This document shows positions 1 through 8,173 of a stretch of DNA of 64,000 nt, piece by piece. Numbering within the stretch: the stretch's first letter is position 1; each line of letters starts with the position of its first letter. This DNA is from Legionella maioricensis (lineage in GTDB: Bacteria > Pseudomonadota > Gammaproteobacteria > Legionellales > Legionellaceae): positions 1 through 64,000 of the forward strand of contig NZ_JAJKBJ010000015.1 in assembly GCF_023618015.1 (NCBI RefSeq). Reading direction: 5' to 3'. Both the position numbers and the translations under genes were made by a program. Under the pieces are notes generated by a model. That model was not told the origin of the DNA, ran no database searches, and was given only the letters and a program-made list of their open reading frames with translations.

Positions 1-57
1 TACTCTACGTCATCTCGAGTACTCTACGTCATCTCGAGTACTCTACGTCATCTCGAG
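1..57. repeat. 19-bp tandem repeat, three units
   Basis: Three perfect copies of a 19-bp unit, made of a 7-bp local sequence (TACTCTA) and the 12-bp terminus CGTCATCTCGAG of the adjoining hairpin element. The array runs into the window edge and may be longer. The same 12-bp terminus is iterated with other local sequences at 24.7, 38.55 and 51.2-51.8 kb. Confidence 0.9.
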
Positions 58-127
58 CATAGCGAGAGATCTCCGAACCAAGCACAGTGCAACTTCGGTG
101 AGATCTCTCGCTATGCTCGAGATGACG
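46..127. repeat. 82-bp palindromic interspersed element (CGTCATCTCGAG family)
   Basis: The left arm starts CGTCATCTCGAG and continues through GCGAGAGATCTCC. The right arm is its near-exact reverse complement, ending CTCGAGATGACG, with about 20 bp of loop between them. Related copies lie at 24597, 37802 (half), 38531 (half) and 51287-51814. There is no coding capacity; it resembles REP or MITE-like dispersed hairpins. Confidence 0.85.
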
Positions 128-184
128 TAAAGCGATCGAGTCGCAAGATGCTCGAAGTAACGAAACGACGTGGTTGAAGTATAC

Positions 185-2473
185 CTATTGCGGTGGTTTG
201 GCCAGACCAATAAATACCACCATGCCATCTCCCCCCGGATTGAAAACAAAGTCGGTTAAGGGATTAGGTTTCCAATTATTAGCAGCCCAAACATTACCTG
301 CTTGATCAGAAATGGCATGAGTTAGGCGCATGAGAGGATTAAAGCTTGGCGGACCATTAGGACCGTATAAAGGAGTTCCATCATGGAGCAATACTTGACT
401 GCCCCCTGTAGGTAAAGTAAAACCTATCGCTGGTGAAATAGGATCTCCAGTAGACAAACCGGCAGGACAATTAGCCGTATTGCTACCACAAAGCTCCGTT
501 ACTGAAAATTTGGCAGGAGCTCCACCTGGTTCAAAATTAGCTACCCATATATTATCGTTTCCATCTACGGTAATCCCCCAAGGACCTGAGACACCACCCC
601 CGGTATAGGAATTGATGGTGTTTCCATCAGGACTGATTTCATAGACAGTTGAATTATTTGTTGAGGCGACCCACGCATTTCCTTGTGAGTCAATACCAAT
701 TCCCTTGGGTGATGCGCCGATTGAAAGGTCAAATTGTTGTATCAATTGACCATTTGATATAGCGTATTTAGTCACATGAGAGGATAAAGTATTACTAACC
801 CAAGCAGAGCCGTCTTGGGCAATGGCAATATCAAAAGGTCCACTGTTAGCTGGCTGTGAATAGAAAAATGCCGCGTTAGGATCGCCATTAGGAAATACCA
901 CAATATTATTATTGCCGTAGCTGGCAATCCAAATATTATTGCTTTGATCTGAAATAACCCCCTGCGCTCTGTATATAAAGGAGGTATAGCCACTAGAGCC
1001 CGATATCGGAATTCCAAATGGAGAAAATTGAGAGACACTTCCTATTGCCGGCAAACATTCTGAGCAACTACCCCAGCCAAAGTTTCCTGTCCAGACGGAG
1101 CCTCTGGTATCCACAGTAATTCCAAAGGCAGTCCCTAACAATCCACCGCCAAATACCGGAGAGATAGGTGTGTTATTCACTCCATCAGCAGGTTGGCCAT
1201 TTGGTTTAAGGGCAATAATACAGTTCGTTGAATTAGGCGTACCCTGAATCACATTATTCGTTATCCAGGCATTACCTTGTGAATCAAATGCCGTTTTTGC
1301 CGGACCGCCAAAAGGACAGCTGTCGCTACCGGTATTATTAAATTTGACTGCCAACGTCCAGGCATCTGGAACCTGAAGCGCAGATAAATAGGGTTGATAT
1401 ATCTTTAGCGGATTCGTTAAGGCATAAATCAAAGCCACATTATTGACTGGATTATGGGCAATGCTAAGCAAAGATTGCAAGGTATTGGTCGGAACATCAC
1501 CATTAACTGTCGTTGCCGCAAAAAGCGCAGCACAGTTACCGTTTTGCACACAAGGGGCAATTAGATTAGATAAGCTACCCAGTGAGCGCATGGTATTTGT
1601 TTCATCAGCATTGGGTGAAGAGCTAATAACGGTGGATAAATTACCCAAAACCGGGGAAATTAAATTCGCATTCATGGATGCAGCAATTTTTAATCCTAAT
1701 GGTTTTCCATAAATCTGGTCATTATGAAAAAATTGAGCCATGGAATAAGCTGCACCTACGGTAGTCATCTCGTTGATGATAATGGCAGGTGAAATAGTTT
1801 CACCAATAATGGTGGCTAATTCCAGGTTATTATCTTTTTGGGCAATTGCGTAATAAATAATATAGGGACTCTCCGCTAAACCCAGTTGAGGGATGTAGAT
1901 ATAAAAATTACCCGTACTATTGGTCGTAGCAGTTCCTAGAGGAACAGCAGAGTTTTGGGTTACTCCATAAATGGTCACTAAAGCATTTACAATAGGCGTT
2001 GTCGACACATTCCCACCGGATTGCACCCTTCCACTGATAGTAGGTATTAATCCTTGAACATTTAATGGATAGCTCGTTCCAGCACAAGCCGGAACATTGG
2101 GACTACAAACAAAGAGATGATTATGAGGGTTAGGATCCGAAGAATTAACCCCTCCAGCTACGGTCAGTTGCAGAGTACAACTTGCGCCTGGTGCGAGGGT
2201 AAACGTTTGCCCACAGATATCAGGATAAGCAGTACTCGCTGTGACTTGAGTCACATGAGGGGGAAAATACTTCACGTAGCCATTAGGAAGAGAACGCTTT
2301 GTATTATTGGTAACCGTATAAAAAGTAGTCGCTGTATTACCTATAATAATTTGAGTGGGTAAAACGGTACCTGCTTTGGGTATGATAGTATAAGGCAGAG
2401 CATAATTAGTACTGCTAATCAAAAATGCAACAATAAATAACAACAAAGACCACGTCCAATTATTCTTCATCAT
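185..2473 (-). CDS. Secreted NHL/Vgb-type beta-propeller protein
   Basis: This 762-residue protein has an N-terminal signal peptide (hydrophobic stretch about residues 8-25), so it is probably exported. Residues about 45-140 form a domain with the pattern YTVTNN...C...LAPGASCTLQL...C...C; the secreted protein at 8.2-9.7 kb has the same domain. A short carboxypeptidase-regulatory-like segment follows (SGRVQSGG...). From about residue 370 there are about seven repeats ending in forms such as DSQGNAWITNN, DQSNNIWIASYG and DGNDNIWVANF, typical of NHL or virginiamycin-B-lyase-like beta-propellers. Ligand or substrate is unknown. The ATG at 2473 has an AGGGA ribosome-binding site 7 bases upstream. 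It lies 10 bases after the barrel gene and is probably in the same operon. Confidence 0.8.
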   Translation of the reverse strand: MMKNNWTWSLLLFIVAFLISSTNYALPYTIIPKAGTVLPTQIIIGNTATTFYTVTNNTKRSLPNGYVKYFPPHVTQVTASTAYPDICGQTFTLAPGASCTLQLTVAGGVNSSDPNPHNHLFVCSPNVPACAGTSYPLNVQGLIPTISGRVQSGGNVSTTPIVNALVTIYGVTQNSAVPLGTATTNSTGNFYIYIPQLGLAESPYIIYYAIAQKDNNLELATIIGETISPAIIINEMTTVGAAYSMAQFFHNDQIYGKPLGLKIAASMNANLISPVLGNLSTVISSSPNADETNTMRSLGSLSNLIAPCVQNGNCAALFAATTVNGDVPTNTLQSLLSIAHNPVNNVALIYALTNPLKIYQPYLSALQVPDAWTLAVKFNNTGSDSCPFGGPAKTAFDSQGNAWITNNVIQGTPNSTNCIIALKPNGQPADGVNNTPISPVFGGGLLGTAFGITVDTRGSVWTGNFGWGSCSECLPAIGSVSQFSPFGIPISGSSGYTSFIYRAQGVISDQSNNIWIASYGNNNIVVFPNGDPNAAFFYSQPANSGPFDIAIAQDGSAWVSNTLSSHVTKYAISNGQLIQQFDLSIGASPKGIGIDSQGNAWVASTNNSTVYEISPDGNTINSYTGGGVSGPWGITVDGNDNIWVANFEPGGAPAKFSVTELCGSNTANCPAGLSTGDPISPAIGFTLPTGGSQVLLHDGTPLYGPNGPPSFNPLMRLTHAISDQAGNVWAANNWKPNPLTDFVFNPGGDGMVVFIGLAKPPQ

Positions 2474-2483
2474 TCTTAATTCC

Positions 2484-3305
2484 CTAATACATTAAATAAG
2501 TTAATTGGACCAAAACCTCTTGAATATAGAGATTTGATTGGGTCAAGGTGCCGGGAAATGGTATTACGTCAAGAAATCCGTATCCCAAATTTGCATCACC
2601 TACTCCTGTAAACCGATATCCTGCCCCCAGCCGCCAATTTTTTTTAATATCTATATCCATGCCTGCGCCAATACTGTAAGCAAAAGAGGTAGTGGAATAA
2701 TTAGTGAATTGAGGGGTAAAGGTGAGAAAAGGTGGTACATAAGCTGAATAGGTATAAGCTTTATTAACGGCAACCCCCAGACCTGCGGACACGTAGGGAT
2801 GGTAATTATCCTTAATGCTGCCCAACAATTTTCCCTCGCCTAAAAACTGATGGTTCTTCACCTTGTAACTATAAGGAAACAGATCAGATGATTGTTCATC
2901 TACTCCTTGAATTAGGATTCCTTCCGCAGAAAAAGCATTAGGCAAGTAAACTCCGAGTCCTAACTGCAATATCCATTGTGGGCATACAGGAATTTCTGTT
3001 CCTAAAAAACCGCCCCAGAGCATTTTATTGTAGTACTCATTATTTGCTGCATACTGATATGTTGTGAAATCATTGACCATGGAAAGTGTCTGTGATTGCC
3101 CTATCCTGGATGCTGCCAGTCCACTTGAAACAGTTAAAACGGGACGGAACCACTCCCACTTATTTTGAGGTTGCGCGCTCTGCTGAATAGGATTTGAAGA
3201 GTCAGGTAAGGTGATAGAGGTTGCCCCAACCTCAGGACTAATAAGTGCGTAGGTAATAAAAACAGTAATTGAAACAACGTAATCCGTCCTTTTATTTTTT
3301 GGCAT
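2484..3305 (-). CDS. Outer-membrane beta-barrel protein (OmpA/opacity-like fold)
   Basis: A 273-residue protein with an N-terminal signal sequence (about residues 9-29). Alternating short beta-strand segments rich in aromatic and glycine residues end in a C-terminal strand (VLVQLTYLMY), as in outer-membrane porin-like barrels. Motifs such as YVSAGLGVAVNKAY, YSIGAGMDIDI and WRLGAGYRF are typical of opacity/OmpW-like surface proteins. The ATG at 3305 is preferred over one two codons upstream because AAGGG lies 6 bases before it. The beta-propeller gene follows after 10 bases. Function beyond a surface or porin role is unknown. Confidence 0.75.
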   Translation of the reverse strand: MPKNKRTDYVVSITVFITYALISPEVGATSITLPDSSNPIQQSAQPQNKWEWFRPVLTVSSGLAASRIGQSQTLSMVNDFTTYQYAANNEYYNKMLWGGFLGTEIPVCPQWILQLGLGVYLPNAFSAEGILIQGVDEQSSDLFPYSYKVKNHQFLGEGKLLGSIKDNYHPYVSAGLGVAVNKAYTYSAYVPPFLTFTPQFTNYSTTSFAYSIGAGMDIDIKKNWRLGAGYRFTGVGDANLGYGFLDVIPFPGTLTQSNLYIQEVLVQLTYLMY

Positions 3306-3393
3306 GTGCATCCCTTTCGCTAATTTTTTATTAACTTTTCTCTATTTCCATTACCTGAGCAGATAGTGACGTCAACTTAAGAGATTTAGGATG

Positions 3394-3478
3394 TAGCCTG
3401 GGTGAAGGCGCAGCCGTAACCCGGGATCGAAACCTGATTCAAACCTTGATCCCGGATTACGCTTTGCGCCATCCAGGC
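3394..3478. repeat. Palindromic interspersed element, second family
   Basis: An imperfect inverted repeat. The left arm reads GCCTGGGTGAAGGCGCAGC then CCGGGATC; the right arm reads GATCCCGG then GCGCCATCCAGGC. It occupies the roughly 400-base gap between the barrel gene and the next gene. It is unlike the CGTCATCTCGAG family and has no coding capacity. Confidence 0.65.
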
Positions 3479-3649
3479 GACAATTTGTCCCTTCGACACC
3501 ATTACCTGAATAGGAACTATCATTTCTGGGAAATGATGAAAATCCAACATAGTCTAATCAATATAAATTGCTGCTGCAAATCAATTTATCCAAGGAGATA
3601 ATGACTAAAAGTCAGGGAACTATAGCAAGAATGTTTATCTAATTTACAC

Positions 3650-3655
3650 TATAAT
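3650..3655 (+). promoter_or_regulatory. Candidate -10 element (TATAAT)
   Basis: A perfect TATAAT lies 60 bases before the gene at 3715, with no convincing -35. An imperfect CAGTT/AACTG inverted repeat (3670-3687) lies between it and the start codon and could be an operator. Confidence 0.35.
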
Positions 3656-3714
3656 GTACAAATAACATACAGTTATTGTATAAACTGTTTTAGTGCACTC
3701 TTTTTGGAGTTTTC

Positions 3715-4521
3715 ATGGCTAAAAATAAAGAGGATGTTTTACAGGCGATAAAAGAATTAAGGAACGATAAATTCCAACACGTTCCTTATCATGAAGGCCA
3801 TATATTAGATGATGCTCATAATCACGTTAAGACGGCAATGGCAACCTATTTGCAAGAATTAGAGGATAAATTACGTGCTACTCCTGACACTGATCAACAA
3901 GCAATTGATAATATTTCCCGATCCGTTACTCTTTTAAGTCTTACCTCCAGTGGTTTTGCCTTACTAAACTGGGGGTTGAAACTAATGGATAATACAGCGG
4001 AATTTATCACGGGAATCCAACGAGCAGATACTGATTTATTAAAACAAATGGGTAACGATGTACTTAATACCGCAAAAGATTTTAATTCGTTACTTGATGC
4101 TGAAGAAGTTTCTTTAGGCAGCAAAGTATGGATAACGCTGAAAGCCTTCACTCAAGCGGCTATTGGGGCAATTAAAGGATTATTAAATGGCTTGAAAGAA
4201 GGATATGAAAAAGGAGAAGGATTAGAAACAGTAAGTAGTGTGCTCCAAGGGGGAGTCACAGGAGCCATATCTGGATTTTTTAAAAATTTGGCATCTTCTT
4301 TCAGTGAATCACTCAAGGACAAAGGGGTAAAAGTGGAAGAGAAACCTTCAGAAGAACATCATACCGAATGTAAAAATGCTGCGGTATCGTTCAGAGATAC
4401 TATGAGCCATCTGAAAGAGGAGAACAAACTGGCACAAAGCCTACAAAAACAAAGTCAAAGCTCTGTAGAAGATAAGGCCCCCTCCCTTGATAACCTTAGT
4501 TCAGATGGTCATCACCCATAA
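3715..4521 (+). CDS. Hypothetical protein, candidate Dot/Icm effector
   Basis: A 268-residue protein of no family I recognise. The N-terminal third is charged and helical. The middle (about residues 135-200) is glycine/alanine-rich and hydrophobic with an AIGAIKGLLNGLKEGYEKG motif and a similar GGVTGAISGFFKN stretch, suggesting membrane-interacting helices. The C-terminus is hydrophilic. There is no signal peptide. It stands alone, with GGAG 6-7 bases before ATG. Effector status is inferred only from the genomic context and absence of homologous families. Confidence 0.6.
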   Translation: MAKNKEDVLQAIKELRNDKFQHVPYHEGHILDDAHNHVKTAMATYLQELEDKLRATPDTDQQAIDNISRSVTLLSLTSSGFALLNWGLKLMDNTAEFITGIQRADTDLLKQMGNDVLNTAKDFNSLLDAEEVSLGSKVWITLKAFTQAAIGAIKGLLNGLKEGYEKGEGLETVSSVLQGGVTGAISGFFKNLASSFSESLKDKGVKVEEKPSEEHHTECKNAAVSFRDTMSHLKEENKLAQSLQKQSQSSVEDKAPSLDNLSSDGHHP

Positions 4522-4557
4522 AAGTGTACCATTTAAAGCCGTATATTTTGCCTAATC

Positions 4558-4755
4558 TTAGCTAAATTGTCCCTTAGGTGAAGAAGAACTTTCTAAAGAT
4601 ATAGTCACATCATTAACGTCCTTCGACTCCACTTGCGGCTTCTTGGTAAATAAGTAAATAGCGCCCACAGCGATAATGACGATAACAATAATGGAAATAA
4701 TACCGATGTATTCATTTTTAGTATCTCTTTGCTTTTTACTTTCTTTTTTGTCCAT
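4558..4755 (-). CDS. Small single-pass membrane protein
   Basis: A 65-residue product with a strongly basic N-terminus, one transmembrane helix (IIVIVIIAVGAIYLF, about residues 22-38) and a short polar C-terminal tail. The ATG at 4755 is chosen because GGGG lies about 6 bases upstream; a TTG four codons earlier is less likely. It lies 24 bases after the polyketide synthase gene on the same strand and could be its last operon member. Function unknown. Confidence 0.55.
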   Translation of the reverse strand: MDKKESKKQRDTKNEYIGIISIIVIVIIAVGAIYLFTKKPQVESKDVNDVTISLESSSSPKGQFS

Positions 4756-4779
4756 GATAATCCCCAATACGTTCCTATC

Positions 4780-5934
4780 CTATATTATAGTCATGTTCTC
4801 TGAATATGCTTGTTCCTGAGCGTGAATCTGATTAACTTCGGCCTTGAGCAACATCGCTTCTAATGTCAATCCAGGTCCGAAAGCACAACTAAATATATTC
4901 TTCTCATGGGTATTTTGCTCTAAATTATCCCAAATGTTCTTTAGGACAAATAAAACGGTTGCTGAAGACATGTTGCCAAAATCACGTAACACTTGATAAG
5001 AGTATTGGTTATCCTCTGGGGAAATATTTAATGATTCTTCGCATGCTTGCAAGATTTTAAGACCGCCGGGATGAATCGCATAATAATCTATATCGCTTAA
5101 TGACCAGTTTGATTGTTGAAGAAGTTTTTCTGTAAAAACCGCAATACCAAATTTTATAACTTGGGGCACATAGGAACTAAGGATAATATCAAAACCATAA
5201 TCACCGATGCTCCAGGCCATTTCTTGTTCGGTTTGAGGCACCAGGTCAGAATGAAATGACTCAATTTTAAACCGTTTTTTCCGTTTCGTGGCGCCTTCAA
5301 CCAACACAGCGGCAGCCCCATCAGCAAAAATAGCATTTGAAATAACATTTTCTAAAGAAAAGTCATTTTGAAAATGTAAAGTACATAATTCAATGCAAAC
5401 CATTAATACCTTTGAGTTGGGATCTGCTTTACAAAAAGCGTCAGCAACCTTCAAGCCGTTAAAAGCCCCGTAACACCCCATAAAATTAATCGCGGTACGT
5501 TTCGTAGAGGGGTTGAGCTGCAATTGTTGGATGATTTCAATATCAATTCCCGGTGCATACATCCCTGTACAACTGATGGTAATTAAATGAGTAATTTCTT
5601 TTTTATCAAAATGATCTAAGCTTTTTAAGCAATTATCGATTGCGGCAATGGCCAAAGGAAGCGCACTCGCTTGGTATAATTTCATGCGTTCTAAAGTGGT
5701 GGGAAAATCGTCCACCGAGTTATTAGGAAAAAACTCGAATTCACTGGGGGAGCGACAATAATCTGCTATGACGCTGTGTCTGTATTCAATTCCTGAAGCT
5801 TTATAAATTGCTTTTAATACTTTTTTCTGGGAGGGCTTTAAGTAACAGCCTGCAGCAATGAGTTCAGCAATTTCATGTTGGGCTCGTCTATAGAGAGGAT
5901 TCGCGACTCCTATTGCCGTAATATTTGATTGCAT
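4780..5934 (-). CDS. Type III polyketide synthase (chalcone/stilbene synthase family)
   Basis: A 384-residue homodimeric-type ketosynthase expected to condense an acyl-CoA starter with malonyl-CoA into an alkylpyrone or alkylresorcinol. The catalytic triad is visible: Cys154 (NFMGCYGAFNG), His288 (AIHPGGLKIL) and Asn321 (FGNMSSATVLFVL). Length is normal for the family. The start codon overlaps the stop of the FAD enzyme gene (TAATG), implying translational coupling. With the methyltransferase and FAD enzyme upstream it forms a classic three-gene bacterial type III PKS operon. The actual product is unknown. Confidence 0.9.
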   Translation of the reverse strand: MQSNITAIGVANPLYRRAQHEIAELIAAGCYLKPSQKKVLKAIYKASGIEYRHSVIADYCRSPSEFEFFPNNSVDDFPTTLERMKLYQASALPLAIAAIDNCLKSLDHFDKKEITHLITISCTGMYAPGIDIEIIQQLQLNPSTKRTAINFMGCYGAFNGLKVADAFCKADPNSKVLMVCIELCTLHFQNDFSLENVISNAIFADGAAAVLVEGATKRKKRFKIESFHSDLVPQTEQEMAWSIGDYGFDIILSSYVPQVIKFGIAVFTEKLLQQSNWSLSDIDYYAIHPGGLKILQACEESLNISPEDNQYSYQVLRDFGNMSSATVLFVLKNIWDNLEQNTHEKNIFSCAFGPGLTLEAMLLKAEVNQIHAQEQAYSENMTII

Positions 5935-7157
5935 TAATTATCCTTATTAAAAGAGTTCGTCGTTTCCAAGACTACTACTTGCTGTATTTTACCACTTAAC
6001 TTTGCCCCAAAAGTTAATAGGCCAGGAAAACGTTTAATTAAAAACAGCATGATGGCTTGCGACCAGGGGCGCATTGCAATCAGGGAAAACAAAGCTGCAG
6101 CATGAATACGTGTTGCAAAGTGCTTATGCCATTGGTTACTGTATTCTTTACCCGCATCACGAAGTCCTTTTTCAGTTACTATCTCCTTTTGTCGCCTTAT
6201 TAAGATTTGAGACAGCAACCAGGCAGATTGCATCGCCATACTGATCCCCTCAGCAACAATAGGATGCGCTTCGCCCGCGATGTTTCCGACAAAAAATATC
6301 CCCTCATGATAACGTTGACGAATTCCAGGGCGAATAGGACCACAGGCAAGCCAGCTCCCCTCCCGGTGAGCGGAGGTAAGCACTTTACGTACTCCCAGAC
6401 ACTTGGTTTTAATATAGTTTAATGAAGCTTCCCCTGCTGACATTCCTGCATGCTGTTGTCTTATCCCTTGTAACACATCCCGACGAATACAATAAGAGAG
6501 CGAGACTCTCCCATTATCGCTATGAACAAGTCCCCCATATCCCCCAGGAAAAGCAATGAGAGGCATCAAATCAGAAGCCAAATCACAATCTCTAAAATGA
6601 GCTTTAAAAGCTAAAAGATCTGAAGGCTTATGACTGTTCACTTTTGATGGGATAGGGCTACCCTCCCATGAACCACTAGCCATAATAACCAGACGAGCAG
6701 AAATTTTTTCAACTTTATCGCCAATATTCAAAATACATGTGAATAATCCCGCATGACGCTGCACGTTTTGAACCGTTCCTGGTTGCCATACTATAGCACC
6801 AAGTTGTGCAGCCCTGTTGAGCAATACCATATCAAGATGCTCTCGTCCTAAGGCTCTGCCCCATTTTTTTGATGCATCATTTAAAGTCGGCATATTGGTT
6901 GCCAAAATTGTCTCAGCAGCAAATAAACCAACTCGCTGTATTTCGGGACCACTGGCAGAACAATAATAATCGGCAATTCCCAACTGTTGTAGTAGAGAGC
7001 TATTGGTTGCCGACATAAACTCACCACAGACTTTCCGTCTTGGAAAATTTTTCTTCTCAGCAATGCCCACCGACCAGCCTGCCTGGGCGAGCAGTAAACC
7101 CGTTGTTGCACCCGCAGGCCCACCTCCAATAATGAGTGCATCAAGTACCTTGTCCAT
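5934..7157 (-). CDS. FAD-dependent oxidoreductase, geranylgeranyl-reductase/monooxygenase-like
   Basis: A 407-residue flavoprotein. The Rossmann dinucleotide motif is at the N-terminus (LIIGGGPAGATTGLLLAQAG, then a glutamate at the end of beta-2) and RRKVCGEFMS is typical of the geranylgeranyl-reductase-like group. A second FAD-contact region is FVGNIAGEAHPIVAEGISMA, the equivalent of the GD motif. It probably oxidises or reduces the polyketide ring or chain made by the next gene. It starts one base after the methyltransferase stop and overlaps the PKS start by one base. Confidence 0.85.
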   Translation of the reverse strand: MDKVLDALIIGGGPAGATTGLLLAQAGWSVGIAEKKNFPRRKVCGEFMSATNSSLLQQLGIADYYCSASGPEIQRVGLFAAETILATNMPTLNDASKKWGRALGREHLDMVLLNRAAQLGAIVWQPGTVQNVQRHAGLFTCILNIGDKVEKISARLVIMASGSWEGSPIPSKVNSHKPSDLLAFKAHFRDCDLASDLMPLIAFPGGYGGLVHSDNGRVSLSYCIRRDVLQGIRQQHAGMSAGEASLNYIKTKCLGVRKVLTSAHREGSWLACGPIRPGIRQRYHEGIFFVGNIAGEAHPIVAEGISMAMQSAWLLSQILIRRQKEIVTEKGLRDAGKEYSNQWHKHFATRIHAAALFSLIAMRPWSQAIMLFLIKRFPGLLTFGAKLSGKIQQVVVLETTNSFNKDN

Positions 7158-7158
7158 T

Positions 7159-7860
7159 TTAATTATTTTTCCACACTATAATGCTCCAGCGAAAAGGAAA
7201 ACACCATTTAAGCTGATAATTACTAATATCAGCTCGTCGCAATAAATAATGTAATTCTTGTTGGGTAAAGCTTCTTTGAATAGAAACCAGACCATCGTGG
7301 GTAATTAATCTATTTCGAAAAAGCACAGGACTCAGTAGCTTATAAAACCAATAAGCAATTTTACTTCTATGTAAATCATTAATAATTAAACCAATACGAA
7401 CTGAATCAACTGCTTTTTTTAAAAAAAGAATTAGTTCCTCATCCTCTAAATGATGGCAAACCAGGTTTAATAAAATGACATCTCTACTGTTTTTCGATAG
7501 CTTAAGTTCCATTTCATCTTGCAATTGAAAAGCAACATTGGTGTTTTGATGAATGCTTTTCCATTGATGCAATTCCTGTTGCGCCAATTTTATCGCTTCA
7601 TCGGAAACATCTATTCCCAGCAAGTGCATATGGGGATAATACTTACTTAGATGTAACAGGAATAATCCGCCGCCACATCCAACATCGGTTATAGAAACAT
7701 TGGCAGGAAACTGTTTGAGAAGCTTAACAGTATGCTTAAAAATGCCGGATATTTTATTTATTTTAAATAATTTTTTTAAGCATTGTTCGTATTCTTCTTT
7801 AGTATAAAACGCGGGACCAAGATCCATTAACTCTTTTTCTTGCGAACGATTCGTTAACAT
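7159..7860 (-). CDS. Class I SAM-dependent methyltransferase
   Basis: A 233-residue protein with motif I VTDVGCGGGLFLLHLSKYYP (about residues 55-74), an acidic residue after beta-2 (LLGIDVSDEAIKLA) and motif IV-like DVILLNLVCHHLEDEE. It is the first gene of the type III PKS operon and probably methylates the polyketide product, as in known bacterial alkylresorcinol/alkylquinone clusters. The two downstream genes are closely coupled to it. Confidence 0.85.
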   Translation of the reverse strand: MLTNRSQEKELMDLGPAFYTKEEYEQCLKKLFKINKISGIFKHTVKLLKQFPANVSITDVGCGGGLFLLHLSKYYPHMHLLGIDVSDEAIKLAQQELHQWKSIHQNTNVAFQLQDEMELKLSKNSRDVILLNLVCHHLEDEELILFLKKAVDSVRIGLIINDLHRSKIAYWFYKLLSPVLFRNRLITHDGLVSIQRSFTQQELHYLLRRADISNYQLKWCFPFRWSIIVWKNN

Positions 7861-8173
7861 AAATCTGTTCTCACTTAAAATAGGTTCAAATAAACTACAG
7901 AATAATAGCTCAGGATAATAATCAGATGATTGAAGAGACTAAAAATAGTCTGTCCGAAGCCTAGGGGAATCTTTCCTGATGGCTATCCTTGCAAACAATA
8001 GCAGGTTCACTTTTATCTTACACTTGTATGACCTACAAAAAAACCTCAGTTGAGTAATATAAATACTTCGGGTGTGGTGCTCCATTTTTAGCCACATTCC
8101 GGAGCAAACCCTTTTATAGAAATACAACTAAATAAATGGTAGTTTATGAATAACCAAACAAAAGGATCTGTTG
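7861..8173. other. Divergent intergenic region
   Basis: It separates the PKS operon (leftward) from the secreted DUF1566 gene (rightward) and must hold both promoters. It is AT-rich. I see no repeat element and no convincing coding sequence. AAAGGA at 8161-8166 is the ribosome-binding site of the next gene. Confidence 0.4.
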
